A DNA stretch of 64,000 nucleotides, from contig JAXMBH010000008.1 of assembly GCA_046349975.1 (NCBI GenBank), forward strand, positions 172,429 through 236,428. The letters run 5' to 3'. The notes beneath the pieces are model-generated. The model did no database searches. It saw only the letters and a list, made by a program, of their open reading frames with translations, and had not been told where the DNA came from. The position numbers and the translations under genes are program-made. This document shows positions 43,684 through 53,295 of the stretch, one piece after another (position 1 is the first letter of the stretch; every line of letters starts with the position of its first letter). The stretch comes from JABDGM01 sp046349975 (lineage in GTDB: Bacteria > Planctomycetota > Planctomycetia > Pirellulales > Lacipirellulaceae).

Positions 43684-45492
43684 ATGACGGCCACGTATGT
43701 ATTGGGAATCGACCTGGGGACCACGAACAGCGTCGTCGCGTACGCGCCGCTGGATGCCAAGTCGCCCGAGGTCGAGCTGCTGGAGCTTCCGCAACTCGTG
43801 GCCGCGAACACGATCGAGTCGCGGAACTCACTGCCTTCATTTCTGTACGTCGCGCCGGAGCACGAGGCCGCGAGCGGCGCGCTCGACTTGCCCTGGCAGA
43901 GCGGCCAGCCGTTTGCCGTCGGCGAATTCGCCCGCCGGCAAGGCGCAGAGATGCCCGAGCGCACGGTGGTGGCCGCCAAGTCGTGGCTCGCGCACAGCCG
44001 CGTCGATCGCCGAGAGCCGATCTTGCCCTACGGCGCGCCGGCGGAAGTCGAAAAGATTTCGCCCGTCAGCGCCTCGCAGCGGTATCTCGAACATCTCATT
44101 GCCGCGTGGAATGAGAAGTTCCCCGATGCTCCCGCTGCGCAACAGTTCGTCGTACTCACGGTGCCCGCATCCTTTGATGCCGCGGCCCGCGAGCTCACAC
44201 GCGAAGCGGCCCTCGCCGCAGGGTTGCCGAAGGAACTCGTGCTGCTCGAAGAACCGCAGGCGGCCGTCTATTCCTGGCTAACCGCGCGTGGCGACCGCTG
44301 GCGCAAAGATCTCACAGCCGGCGACCGGTTGCTGGTCTGCGACATCGGCGGCGGCACGACGGATCTCACGCTGATCGACGTCGCCGAGCAACATGGCGAG
44401 CTCGAACTGCGGCGCCTCGCCGTGGGCGATCACTTGCTTGTCGGCGGCGACAACATGGACCTCGCGCTCGCCCATCGCGTGGCCCAGCTATTCGCCGAAC
44501 GCGGTATGAAGCTCAACGCGTGGCAGTCGATCTCGCTGTGGCACTCGTGCCGCGATGCCAAAGAATCGCTGCTCGGCTCAACCACCAAGGAGACCTACCC
44601 GGTATCCGTACTGGGCCGCGGCAGCAAGCTCATCGGCGGCACCGTCACCATTGAAGTTGCCCGCCAAATGGCAACCGCTCTGCTAGTCGACGGCTTCTTT
44701 CCCGAGTGCGCACTCACCGACAAGCCACAGCGCGGCCGGCAATCGGGCTTTCAAGAAATCGGTTTGCCGTTCGAAACCGATGTCGCCATCACCCGCCACC
44801 TGGCCGCTTTCCTTACACTGCAAGCGAAGTCAACCGGCGAAGCAGTGGCCCCCACGCACGTGCTGTTCAACGGTGGTGTCTTCAAGGCCGACGTGCTCCG
44901 TTCGCGCATTTTGAACGCGCTCGGCCAATGGTTTGCGGCCAGCGGCTCGCCCAGCGAACTACCCGGTCAGCGCGATCTGGAATTTGCCGTCGCCCGCGGC
45001 GCCGCCTTCTACGGCTGGACGAAACAGCACGGCGGCATGCGCATCCGCGGCGGCGCCGCTCGGTCGTATTACGTCGGCATTGAAACCGCCGGCCTCGCCA
45101 TCCCCGGCGCTCCGCGCCCGCTCCGCGCGCTGTGCGTCGTGCCGTTCGGCATGGAAGAAGGGACGAGCGTCGATGTCCCTTCCGGCGAAATCGGACTCGT
45201 ACTCGGCGAGCCGGCCAGCTTCCGATTCTTCAGCTCGAGCGTCCGCCACAGCGATCGACCGGGCGACGTACTTCCCGAAATCGACGAAGACGAACTCGCC
45301 GAAACCGACTCGCTGGAGACGCTGCTCGATGCCGGCGGCGATGAGCCAGAGACCTACGTGCCGGTGAAGTTCCAATCGCGAATCACGGAACTCGGTGTGT
45401 TTGAACTGTGGTGCGTGAGCACGACTTCCGACCGGCGCTGGAAGCTCGAGTTCAGCATTCGCGACGACGGCCAAGATGAGATCGAGCCGTGA
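43684..45492 (+). CDS. Hsp70-family (DnaK-like) protein 1
   Basis: 602 residues. Actin-like ATPase motifs: phosphate 1 'YVLGIDLGTTNSVVAYAP', connect 'LLEEPQAAVYSWL', phosphate 2 'LLVCDIGGGTTDLTLIDV', and adenosine region 'LFNGGVFKADVLRSRIL'. The C-terminal part is beta-rich and short, without the EEVD-like or lidded helical tail of DnaK. It ends by overlapping the next Hsp70 gene by four bases (GTGA). Together with DUF2760 it makes a compact three-gene unit known from proteobacteria and planctomycetes but not characterised. ATP-dependent substrate binding in the cytoplasm is expected. Confidence 0.88.
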   Translation: MTATYVLGIDLGTTNSVVAYAPLDAKSPEVELLELPQLVAANTIESRNSLPSFLYVAPEHEAASGALDLPWQSGQPFAVGEFARRQGAEMPERTVVAAKSWLAHSRVDRREPILPYGAPAEVEKISPVSASQRYLEHLIAAWNEKFPDAPAAQQFVVLTVPASFDAAARELTREAALAAGLPKELVLLEEPQAAVYSWLTARGDRWRKDLTAGDRLLVCDIGGGTTDLTLIDVAEQHGELELRRLAVGDHLLVGGDNMDLALAHRVAQLFAERGMKLNAWQSISLWHSCRDAKESLLGSTTKETYPVSVLGRGSKLIGGTVTIEVARQMATALLVDGFFPECALTDKPQRGRQSGFQEIGLPFETDVAITRHLAAFLTLQAKSTGEAVAPTHVLFNGGVFKADVLRSRILNALGQWFAASGSPSELPGQRDLEFAVARGAAFYGWTKQHGGMRIRGGAARSYYVGIETAGLAIPGAPRPLRALCVVPFGMEEGTSVDVPSGEIGLVLGEPASFRFFSSSVRHSDRPGDVLPEIDEDELAETDSLETLLDAGGDEPETYVPVKFQSRITELGVFELWCVSTTSDRRWKLEFSIRDDGQDEIEP

Positions 45493-48326
45493 CGAGCGAT
45501 CAGTCGACAACCGATCGCGACGAGCCCAGTCGATACATCGTCGGCATCGATCTTGGGACCACGAACTCAGCCGCCGCGTATGCCGACATGCGCGAGTCGC
45601 CGCGCCGGCTGCGGACGTTCGAAATCCTGCAGGTCGTCGCGCCGTTTCAACTCGAAGCGCTCGAAACGTTGCCGTCGTTTCACTACCAGGCGACGTCGGC
45701 GGAAGCCAAGAGCGGCGCCCTGAGGCTGCCGTGGAACGACTCCGCGCCGGATCACGCGGTCGGCGTCTTCGCCCGCGACGAAGGCACTGCGAAACCTGGC
45801 CGATTGATCGCCTCGTCCAAATCGTGGCTCTCGCATTCCGGTGTCGACCGCACGGCCGACCTGTTGCCGTGGCAAGGCGACGATGATGTCGATCGTTTGT
45901 CGCCGGTCGAAGCTTCGTCGCGATATCTCGAGCACGTGCGGGCTGCCTGGGATCACAGGTTCCCGCAGCATCCTCTCGCCGAACAGGACGTCGTCCTCAC
46001 GCTGCCGGCATCGTTCGACGAAGTCGCTCGCGAGCTCACGGTCGACGCCGCTCGCCGCGCCGGAATCCCGCGCGTCACGCTCATCGAAGAACCGCAAGCG
46101 GCGTTCTACGCGTGGTTGCAGCGGCACGAAGGCGACTGGCAGGAGCAGATTTCGCAAGGCCAGAAGATTCTCGTGTGCGACATCGGCGGCGGCACTTCCG
46201 ACTTCACGCTCATCCGCGTACGGCCCAGCGACACTACGGGTGAAGTGCAGTTCCATCGCATCGCCGTCGGCGAACACCTTATTCTTGGCGGCGATAATCT
46301 CGACCTCGCGCTGGCCCGCCACATCGAACAACGCATCGCCAGCGGCGACAAACTCTCTGCCCGGCAGTGGGACACGCTCGTCCGCACATCGCGCCGCGTG
46401 AAGGAAGCACTGTTGAGCCCCGACGCCGCCGAATCGCTCGCCATCAATCTGCCTGCGAGCGGCTCAAAACTCATCGCCGCCGCACTTCAAATCGAAGTCA
46501 CGCGGAGCGAAGTGCAACAGCTGCTCGTCGAAGGCTTCTTGCCGCGAGTGGCACTTGCGGATAAGCCGGCACGGCGGCAATCGGGCTTTCAAGATTTCGG
46601 CCTTCCCTACGCGGCGGACCCGGCGATCACGCGGTACCTCGCGGCGTTTCTCGTCGCCCATCGCTTCTCGGGTGATGACTCTCGGCCGAGCGATTGGCAA
46701 CAGCCACGCCGACCGGATCCCGCCCGGCCCGATGTCGTCCTCTTCAACGGCGGCTTCTTCGCATCGCCAATTCTGCGTGAGCGCTTGCTATCGGTGTTAT
46801 CGTCTTGGTTCTCAACCGCAGAAGCACCATGGATGCCACTCGTTCTCGATAATCCGCGGCTGGATCTCGCCGTTGCCCACGGCGCGGCCTATTACGGGAT
46901 GGTCCGGCGGGGCGAAGGCGTCCGCATTGCCGCCACGCTCGCTCGCAGCTACTACATCGCTGTCGCCGGCGACACGCCGCAGGCCGTGTGCCTCGCGCCC
47001 GGCAATGCCGCCGCAGGTCAGGATTTCGAAATTCGCGATCGCGAATTTCAACTCACACTGGCTGAACCCGTTGAGTTTCCGCTCTATGTGTCGAGCACAC
47101 GGCTAGTCGATCCGCCGGGCGCAGTTGTCGCCGTCGACCCGGAAGAGTTCACGCCGTTGCCGCCCATTCGCACCGTCCTCCACGGCGGCCACAAGCGGCA
47201 ACCGCAAACGGTTCGCGTTCGGCTGCAAGCGCACCTATCGGAAGTCGGCACGCTCGAACTCTCGTGCCGCGAAGTCGATGCCAAACGCAGCTGGCGGCTG
47301 CAATTCGATGTGCGCTCCACGACACAGACCGATATCGCTGCCCACCAATCCGACGCTGAGCGCGAGGGCTTTGTCGACGAGGCCGCGCTCGACTCGTGTC
47401 GCCACTTGATCGAACAAGTGTTCGGCCCATCGGCGGATGAGAAGCCCAGCCGATTGATGCCGGGTCTCGCCGAGATTCTCGAACGGGATCGCCATCGCTG
47501 GCCGACTTCCGTGCTGCGGCGACTATGGGAATTCTTGATGGAGGCAGAGGACGGCCGACGAAAGTCGCCCGCCCACGAAGCACGGTGGCTGAATCTGCTC
47601 GGCTACGCCCTGCGCCCCGGCTACGGCTTCGCCGTCGACGACTGGCGAGTTGGTCAAACCTGGCGGGCCGTGAATGGCAAATTGGCATTTTCTGCCTCGC
47701 AAAACGAAGCGCTCATCCTCTGGCGACGCATCGCTGGCGGCATGGGCCGCGGCCAACAAACGGCGCTCGCCGAACTAAGTCTGCCCGCCATCCGCGCGCT
47801 GTACCGGCGGCTCGTCGGCGGCAAATCAACCGCCGCGACCGCCTCGCTCGATCCCAGCCAATCGGCCGAAGTGTGGCGGCTGCTGGGGTCGCTCGAACTG
47901 CTGCCGGTATCAACCAAAATCGAACTCGGCGACACGCTCATCGAGCTACTGCCCAAGCGCAAGTTGGAAAAGTGGCGATCCACCATGTTCTGGACACTCG
48001 GCCGACTTGGCCAACGCGTGCCGCTCTACGGCCCGCTGAACACGCTGGTCCCGCCCGATCACGCTGCTCGCTGGCTGCACGCCGCCCTGCGGTTCGCCGG
48101 CGACGACCCTGTCGCTCCCCTTGCCGTCATGCTCCTCGCCCGCCGCACCGACGACCGCCATCGCGACATCGACCACCGTCTGCGCGACGAAGCCGCCGCA
48201 TGGCTGCAAGCAGCCGGTGCCCAGCACCACCTGGTGGATCTCATCCGCATTGGAGGCGCGCTCGAGGAATCCGAACGCGGCGAAGTCTTCGGTGAATCGC
48301 TTCCCAGCGGTTTGCGGATGGCCTAA
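45489..48326 (+). CDS. Hsp70-family protein 2 with long C-terminal extension
   Basis: 945 residues from a GTG overlapping the preceding stop. The first ~600 residues repeat the layout of its neighbour: 'YIVGIDLGTTNSAAAYADM', 'TLIEEPQAAFYAWLQR', 'ILVCDIGGGTSDFTLIRV', 'VLFNGGFFASPILRERLL'. About 340 further residues ('LIEQVFGPSADEKPSRLMPGLAEILERDRHRWPTSVLRRLWEFL', 'RWLNLLGYALRPGYGFAVDDWRV', 'WRLLGSLELLPVSTKIELGDTLIELL') are helical with Trp/Arg repeats and resemble the C-terminal domain of long Hsp70s (DUF3731 type). The pair is probably a gene duplication in which only the second copy carries the extension. Confidence 0.88.
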   Translation: MTSDQSTTDRDEPSRYIVGIDLGTTNSAAAYADMRESPRRLRTFEILQVVAPFQLEALETLPSFHYQATSAEAKSGALRLPWNDSAPDHAVGVFARDEGTAKPGRLIASSKSWLSHSGVDRTADLLPWQGDDDVDRLSPVEASSRYLEHVRAAWDHRFPQHPLAEQDVVLTLPASFDEVARELTVDAARRAGIPRVTLIEEPQAAFYAWLQRHEGDWQEQISQGQKILVCDIGGGTSDFTLIRVRPSDTTGEVQFHRIAVGEHLILGGDNLDLALARHIEQRIASGDKLSARQWDTLVRTSRRVKEALLSPDAAESLAINLPASGSKLIAAALQIEVTRSEVQQLLVEGFLPRVALADKPARRQSGFQDFGLPYAADPAITRYLAAFLVAHRFSGDDSRPSDWQQPRRPDPARPDVVLFNGGFFASPILRERLLSVLSSWFSTAEAPWMPLVLDNPRLDLAVAHGAAYYGMVRRGEGVRIAATLARSYYIAVAGDTPQAVCLAPGNAAAGQDFEIRDREFQLTLAEPVEFPLYVSSTRLVDPPGAVVAVDPEEFTPLPPIRTVLHGGHKRQPQTVRVRLQAHLSEVGTLELSCREVDAKRSWRLQFDVRSTTQTDIAAHQSDAEREGFVDEAALDSCRHLIEQVFGPSADEKPSRLMPGLAEILERDRHRWPTSVLRRLWEFLMEAEDGRRKSPAHEARWLNLLGYALRPGYGFAVDDWRVGQTWRAVNGKLAFSASQNEALILWRRIAGGMGRGQQTALAELSLPAIRALYRRLVGGKSTAATASLDPSQSAEVWRLLGSLELLPVSTKIELGDTLIELLPKRKLEKWRSTMFWTLGRLGQRVPLYGPLNTLVPPDHAARWLHAALRFAGDDPVAPLAVMLLARRTDDRHRDIDHRLRDEAAAWLQAAGAQHHLVDLIRIGGALEESERGEVFGESLPSGLRMA

Positions 48327-48436
48327 CGCCTGCCGGCAAATCGCAATGCAGGTGCACATCACAAGACCCGCGATCGGCGTCACTGCGAGTTGTTGTTCGG
48401 CAAACATATTGGCACTCACCACCGTTTCCATAAATA

Positions 48437-49072
48437 ATGGTTTCGTCTATGTGGCCCAACCAAGACGAGACCATCGAATTACTCAACGGAGCCCAGCAGG
48501 GCGATTCCGCGGCCGTTAGCCAGTTGCTCGATCGCCATCGCGATTCGCTGCATCGCATGGTCGCGTGCCGGCTCAATCCGCGAGTCGCCTGCCGGGTCGA
48601 CGCCAGCGACGTCGTGCAGGAGGCGCTCCTCACGGCGAGTAAGCGGCTGGCCGAATACCTTCGCTCGCCGAGCATGCCATTCCACGCCTGGCTGCGGCAA
48701 CTTGCTCGCGACCGTCTCGCCGACGCCTTCCGCCACGAACTGGCCGACAAGCGCAACGTCGCCCGCGAACAACTGCCCGGCCCGGCGGATCATTCTTCAT
48801 TAGACCCCCGTGCGCAGACGCCTGACGGACAACTCACGCCCGCCGCGATGCTGCTGAAGAAGGAATTCGCCGAGCGGTTCCGAATCGCAGTCGACCAGCT
48901 CGGCGAAGACGCGCGAGAAATTATCCTCATGCGCCACGCCGAGCAGCTCACGAACTCGCAGGCGGCCGAGCTGCTCGGTCTGAGCGAAGCCGCCGCTGGT
49001 ATGCGGTACCTGCGAGCGCTGCGGCAACTGAAGGTGATCCTGGGTGAATCGCCGTCCGTGTGGTTGTCGTAG
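48437..49072 (+). CDS. ECF-type sigma factor paired with a protein kinase
   Basis: 211 residues. Region 2 'VSQLLDRHRDSLHRMVACRLNPRVACRVDASDVVQEALLTASKRL' has the planctomycete ECF pattern with 'DASDVVQE'; 'PFHAWLRQLARDRLADAFRHELADKRNVARE' follows. Region 4 is 'LGEDAREIILMRHAEQLTNSQAAELLGLSEAAAGMRYLRALRQL'. The kinase gene starts 12 bp after its stop. This sigma-kinase coupling is common in planctomycetes, where the kinase is thought to relay the signal instead of an anti-sigma factor. Its target promoters are unknown. Confidence 0.9.
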   Translation: MVSSMWPNQDETIELLNGAQQGDSAAVSQLLDRHRDSLHRMVACRLNPRVACRVDASDVVQEALLTASKRLAEYLRSPSMPFHAWLRQLARDRLADAFRHELADKRNVAREQLPGPADHSSLDPRAQTPDGQLTPAAMLLKKEFAERFRIAVDQLGEDAREIILMRHAEQLTNSQAAELLGLSEAAAGMRYLRALRQLKVILGESPSVWLS

Positions 49073-49084
49073 CAGGGCAGAACC

Positions 49085-50860
49085 ATGACCCACAGCGAGC
49101 GAATATCGATGCGGCACGATCCCGCCGACCAGTCCGACGACGTCGTCGCTTCTGCGGCTAGCGCGCGCCTCGTCGCACTGTTCGAGGAGATGCTCTCTGC
49201 CGCGCGCCAGGGCCAGCCGGTTGATGTCGAACGCGTCGCCGCTGAGAATCCCGAACTGGCTGGCGATCTGCGCGAGTTGTGGGCCGTGGCTTCGCTGGCG
49301 GAAGCCTTTGGCAGCGAGGTTTCGTCTGAGCAAGTCGGCGGCGATGTGTCGATCTCGCCTGCCGGACAATCCACTGACGGCCGCACTCGCCCTCTGCCGG
49401 CCGGTTTCGCCGACTTCGAGCTGCTCGAAGAGCTGGGCCGCGGCGGTATGGGCGTCGTTTACCGCGCTCATCAAAAGAGCCTCGACCGCATCGTCGCGTT
49501 GAAGATTGTGCTCGCCGGGTCGGCTGCCACGCGGGCCGATCTGGCGCGGTTCCGCGGTGAAGCGGAGACGGCTGCCCAGCTCAATCACCCGCACATCGTT
49601 CCCGTATACGAGGTCGGCGAGCACAACGACTTGCCGTACTTTACGATGCGTTATGTGCAGGGCAGCACGCTTGCGGAGCGGCTGGTTGACGGTCCACTCC
49701 CCGCCCGCGGGGCCGCGCGGATTCTCGCGCCGGTGGCCCGCGCCATCGCCAAGGCCCACGAACGCGGCGTGCTGCATCGCGACCTCAAGCCGTCGAACAT
49801 TCTGCTCGACGCCGATGGCCAACCGTATGTGAGCGACTTCGGCCTCGCGAAGCGGCTGCTGCCCGATTCTAGCGACGGCCGCACGCAACCGTACAACCCG
49901 CTCACGCAAACCGGCGCGATCATGGGGACGCCGGGCTACATGAGCCCCGAACAAGCCGCCGGCAGCCGCGGTACGGTTGGCGTGAGCACCGATATCTACA
50001 GCCTCGGGGCGATCCTCTACGCCATGCTCACGGGCCGGCCGCCGTTTCAAGCGGCTTCGCCAGTCGACACGGTGCTCATGATTTTGGAGCAGGACCCAAT
50101 TTCGCCGCAGATTCTCAACCCGCGCGTCGACCGCGATCTGGAAATGATCGCGCTCAAGTGCCTGCAGAAGCCGGCCGAGCTGCGGTATGCTTCGGCCAAC
50201 GAGCTTGCCGATGACCTGGAAGCGTTTCTCGCGGACGAACCGATCTCCGCCCGCTCGGGCCGGTTCACGCAAGTGATGAACCGGGCGCTGCGTGAAACGC
50301 ATCACGCCGGCGTGCTGGAGAACTGGGGTCTGTTGTGGATCCTGCATTCGCTCGTGCTGCTGGTGCTGTGTGTGGTCACGAACGCATTTCAACTCAGCGG
50401 CGTGGAATCGCGGTGGCCGTACCTGGCACTGTGGACTGTCGGTCTCGGCACGTGGGCCGCGGTTTTCTGGAACCTGCGGCGCCGGAGCGGGCCGATCACG
50501 TTCGTCGAACGCCAGATTGCCCACGTGTGGGCGGGCAGTATGATCGTCGACACGTTCATGTATGCGATCGAATTCCAGCTCGGCCTGCCGGTGCTCACGC
50601 TGTCGCCGATGCTTGGCCCGGTGGGCGGCGCCGTGTTTCTGGCCAAGGCGGCGATGCTCTCGGGCGTGTTCTACATTCAGGCGGTCGTGTTGTGCCTGAC
50701 GGGACTCGTCATGGCCTGGCTGCAGCGGCAGTCGTACATTCCGAACGTCGGCGTCGGCCTGTTCGGCGTGATGTCGGCGCTGTGCTTCTTCGTGCCGGGT
50801 TGGAAGTACTATCGCCTGGCCCGCCGGAACCGCCGCGATGCCGATGGGATGGCAGGTTAG
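49085..50860 (+). CDS. Membrane-anchored serine/threonine protein kinase
   Basis: 591 residues. After a ~100-residue N-terminus ('LFEEMLSAARQGQPVDVERVAAENPELAGDLRELW', the usual planctomycete pre-kinase segment) comes a complete Hanks-type kinase domain: Gly loop 'LGRGGMGVVYRAH' near residue 115, 'VALKIVLAG' Lys, 'HRDLKPSNILLD' near 230, 'DFGLAKRL' near 250 and 'GTPGYMSPEQA'. The last ~170 residues hold about six hydrophobic helices ('LLWILHSLVLLVLCVV', 'YLALWTVGLGTWAAVFW', 'AAMLSGVFYIQAVVLCLTGLVMAWL', 'VGLFGVMSALCFFVPGW'). No extracellular sensor domain is seen, so the membrane part itself may sense. Functions with the sigma factor in front. Confidence 0.92.
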   Translation: MTHSERISMRHDPADQSDDVVASAASARLVALFEEMLSAARQGQPVDVERVAAENPELAGDLRELWAVASLAEAFGSEVSSEQVGGDVSISPAGQSTDGRTRPLPAGFADFELLEELGRGGMGVVYRAHQKSLDRIVALKIVLAGSAATRADLARFRGEAETAAQLNHPHIVPVYEVGEHNDLPYFTMRYVQGSTLAERLVDGPLPARGAARILAPVARAIAKAHERGVLHRDLKPSNILLDADGQPYVSDFGLAKRLLPDSSDGRTQPYNPLTQTGAIMGTPGYMSPEQAAGSRGTVGVSTDIYSLGAILYAMLTGRPPFQAASPVDTVLMILEQDPISPQILNPRVDRDLEMIALKCLQKPAELRYASANELADDLEAFLADEPISARSGRFTQVMNRALRETHHAGVLENWGLLWILHSLVLLVLCVVTNAFQLSGVESRWPYLALWTVGLGTWAAVFWNLRRRSGPITFVERQIAHVWAGSMIVDTFMYAIEFQLGLPVLTLSPMLGPVGGAVFLAKAAMLSGVFYIQAVVLCLTGLVMAWLQRQSYIPNVGVGLFGVMSALCFFVPGWKYYRLARRNRRDADGMAG

Positions 50861-52141
50861 GTTTGGCATTTCCAGTGTGGCGGGTGGGGTGGCGATTGGA
50901 ATGGTGCGTATATCCCGCGAGAGGACACGTTTCTTTTCGGGGGACAAGTTATTTTGGGGTGGCCTGTGGTGAGAGCCAAGGTCGCATTGCGAGCAAGGTG
51001 CGCAAAACTCCTGCCTCGGGATTTTGCGCATCTTGGCGCCAATGGTTCGTGTTGGTGGTCATATGGGCGCGCAGCGGTAGCGCGGCAGAGTTGGGTGTTG
51101 GTGGGGAGGATGCGGGGTCCCAGCCCGGAGGGCTGGGCTATGTGGGCACGCCGGCGGTCTGTTCGGCGGAGCTGGTGCAGCGCGGTAAATGGGGTTCTGA
51201 TAGTGGATAATTGATAGTTGCTAGTTGCGGTGGTCTTTCGCGATGGTTTGGCTGACGGCTGAGAGCTGACAGCTTCTTAAATAAGAAAATGGAGAGCTTC
51301 CTGAGCCGGGATTCGCGCGTCGCGCGCGCAGCGGCGTACGTGGCGCGGCTGGCCGCGTCACGACTTTGAAACGCAGCTGCCTACGCAAATCCCAATCTCG
51401 CCCGTGCGGCTACATGGCCTGTTCCCAGGGACCAGAAGCATTGGATGCGGTCAGCCCCCTTAGTGGGCAGGCTACGACTTTCTACGTGTCATGCCCAGGA
51501 CCGGCGCGACCATGAGTTTCTGGCGAAGACGCCTTCTCTACAGACACTGCGCCCGAACGGTCATTTACCGGGGCAGCTTAGCAGATTACGTATCAAATGT
51601 CCATTAGTCAAATATGGCCAATGGCGATTGTGTGGAGCGGGGAAGAATTGGGCGACAGGCGGGGTGGGGATGTGGGATAGGCCGGTGCTACGACCCCTTC
51701 TGGATCGTAGAGAATCGCCGGATCCGCTACCGGTGGTGTCGTCGCTGGCGCGACTTGACCACCGGCTAAGGGCTGGGGCCCCTGCGGGGTCGTCGGCGCT
51801 GCCGGGGGCGTGGGGCGCAGTTGGGCACGTGGTGCGGTGGGAAGATAAAAGGTGTCAGGAACCAAATCGATTGTTTAACAGCTGCAGCGGCTGCGCGAGA
51901 CCTATGGGGGGTCTCGCGGACCGCCAGCCCTACACGTTATCCCACCTTGTTACGCGCCCCACGAATGGGGTCCACCTCAATCCGTGCTGTATAGCGCGCA
52001 TTACTACGTGATTGTTTGCTTTTCAATCAACCAGTTCTCCGGTGGACGTTTGCATCCGAAGAATCTGCGGAATTTGTTTGCCAAACAAATGCGAAAGTGT
52101 TAGGGTGGCGCTCTGTGAGAGAGCTTGAAACCTATTGCCTG
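50861..52141. other. Long gene-poor region
   Basis: About 1.28 kb with no supported gene. It has scattered GC-rich short repeats, a stretch of lower GC, and near its right end the first copy of a 25-bp direct repeat. Open frames here (for example a Pro-rich one on the minus strand at 51608-51865) show no family resemblance. It may be a decayed insertion site. Confidence 0.5.
51844..51868 (+). repeat. 25-bp direct repeat, copy 1
   Basis: Identical to 52886-52910. Core GGTGTCAGGAACC preceded by GATAAAA. Similar 'tcaggaacc' elements are dispersed in planctomycete genomes (recollection, not searched). Confidence 0.7.
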
Positions 52142-52831
52142 ATGCAACAGAGAACCGTTGTGAAAACGCTCTGCATTTCGCTAATTGTTGTGTCAGCTAT
52201 TTGGTGTCAGTCGGCGACAGCCGAATCGCCTGTCAAGCAGGCAACCGCAACAAAGACAATTCCGCTAGATCAAGTCTGGGCATATAAGATGCCCGGAACG
52301 AAAGACGTGCGGGAGCTTGAACCAAAGCTTGACGTACACGATCCAAAATTCAAAGAACTTTGGGAGCACTCACTTATTCGGCAAATCGTTTCGTTCCTAT
52401 CATCTGGCGCACCACGCGAGGGAGAGAACGCGAGGTCAGGCTTTGTGGTGATCGGCGCTGGCAAGAAAGCGTTGAAAGAAGCTCACGCCGTTCTCAAAGA
52501 CAAAAATAACGTGGATTGGCAGCAGCAATTGCCAAAGGACACTGAGCTTTCATTGGTGTTCTTCCATTTTGCTACAGGTTGGCACCCAGAATTAGATTCC
52601 GTTGAGCAGTCTCATGACTCAATTGTTGTCCGATATAAGTTCATTCAACCTGAGCAGCCATCATTCGGCGCTGCTCGGTTTGCGCTTATCCCGTTAGGGA
52701 AGCTATCGCCCGGAACTGTAAACGTGAAGTGTGAGCAACTACCGCCGAGGGACTATCGGGGGCTAAAGATCAAAGAGAAACCGGCCCTCGAAAGATTAGT
52801 TTGCGATTCGTTTTCATTCGAGGTCAGATGA
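52142..52831 (+). CDS. Small exported protein of unknown function
   Basis: About 229 residues from the ATG at 52142, chosen because it gives a signal peptide ('VVKTLCISLIVVSAIWCQSATA'); the frame is open from 52016. The mature N-terminus 'IPLDQVWAYKMPGTKDVRELEP' is followed by a ~190-residue soluble domain without recognised motifs; 'FVVIGAGKKALKEAHAVL' and 'DTELSLVFFHFATGW' look like a beta-alpha fold. Codon use is visibly lower in GC than the neighbours. It is bracketed by identical 25-bp repeats, which suggests arrival or movement as a small cassette. Not recognised beyond similarity I recall to planctomycete hypothetical proteins. Confidence 0.65.
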   Translation: MQQRTVVKTLCISLIVVSAIWCQSATAESPVKQATATKTIPLDQVWAYKMPGTKDVRELEPKLDVHDPKFKELWEHSLIRQIVSFLSSGAPREGENARSGFVVIGAGKKALKEAHAVLKDKNNVDWQQQLPKDTELSLVFFHFATGWHPELDSVEQSHDSIVVRYKFIQPEQPSFGAARFALIPLGKLSPGTVNVKCEQLPPRDYRGLKIKEKPALERLVCDSFSFEVR

Positions 52832-53295
52832 GGGAGCATACCATTGCGATATTGTGCCATATTGCTGATGTCTGGAAGATAAAAGGATAAAAGGTGTCAG
52901 GAACCAAATCCATTTGTTGTGCAGCGGATCCGCCACCCTTTCTCTCTCCGACAATCTTCGACGCGCGATCGCCAGCCGTAGTAACTGTGGTCTATAGGCG
53001 AAATGGCCGCTAAGTGGTCTAATTGTGAGTGTGGCGCGGGTTTGTTCCCAGCGATGTCGACTATCACTGGGAAGCAAAAAGAGTTTACCCAGAACGCAAA
53101 GCCGATGTGCAACGCGACCGACGGTTCGGCGCGTGGATTGGCTGCGAAAAAATCGGTGAGGACTATCGCGCCGTCGGTTTGTAGAGTGACCTTGCCCGAT
53201 TCAGCCTGACGGGGACGCTACCCAGTTCTAACACCATGCCCGCTGGCGGCAGAGCAACGGCCGTGCGGTCCGCAATCGAGTCAGGCTCTTTTCCA
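52832..53295. other. Intergenic region with a direct repeat
   Basis: About 460 bp before the gamma-carbonic anhydrase gene. It contains repeat copy 2 at 52886-52910, itself preceded by a partial duplication (GATAAAAG twice). No gene supported. Confidence 0.45.
52886..52910 (+). repeat. 25-bp direct repeat, copy 2
   Basis: Identical to 51844-51868, same orientation, about 1.04 kb apart, with the small exported-protein gene between them. Confidence 0.7.

Noticed and set aside
48800..51031. 743-codon open frame on the minus strand
   Set aside because: It lies opposite the sigma factor and kinase genes, has Arg/His/Glu-rich antisense composition and no domain.
51608..51865. Pro-rich 85-codon frame on the minus strand
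   Set aside because: Starts within the 25-bp repeat, has no ribosome site and resembles no family.
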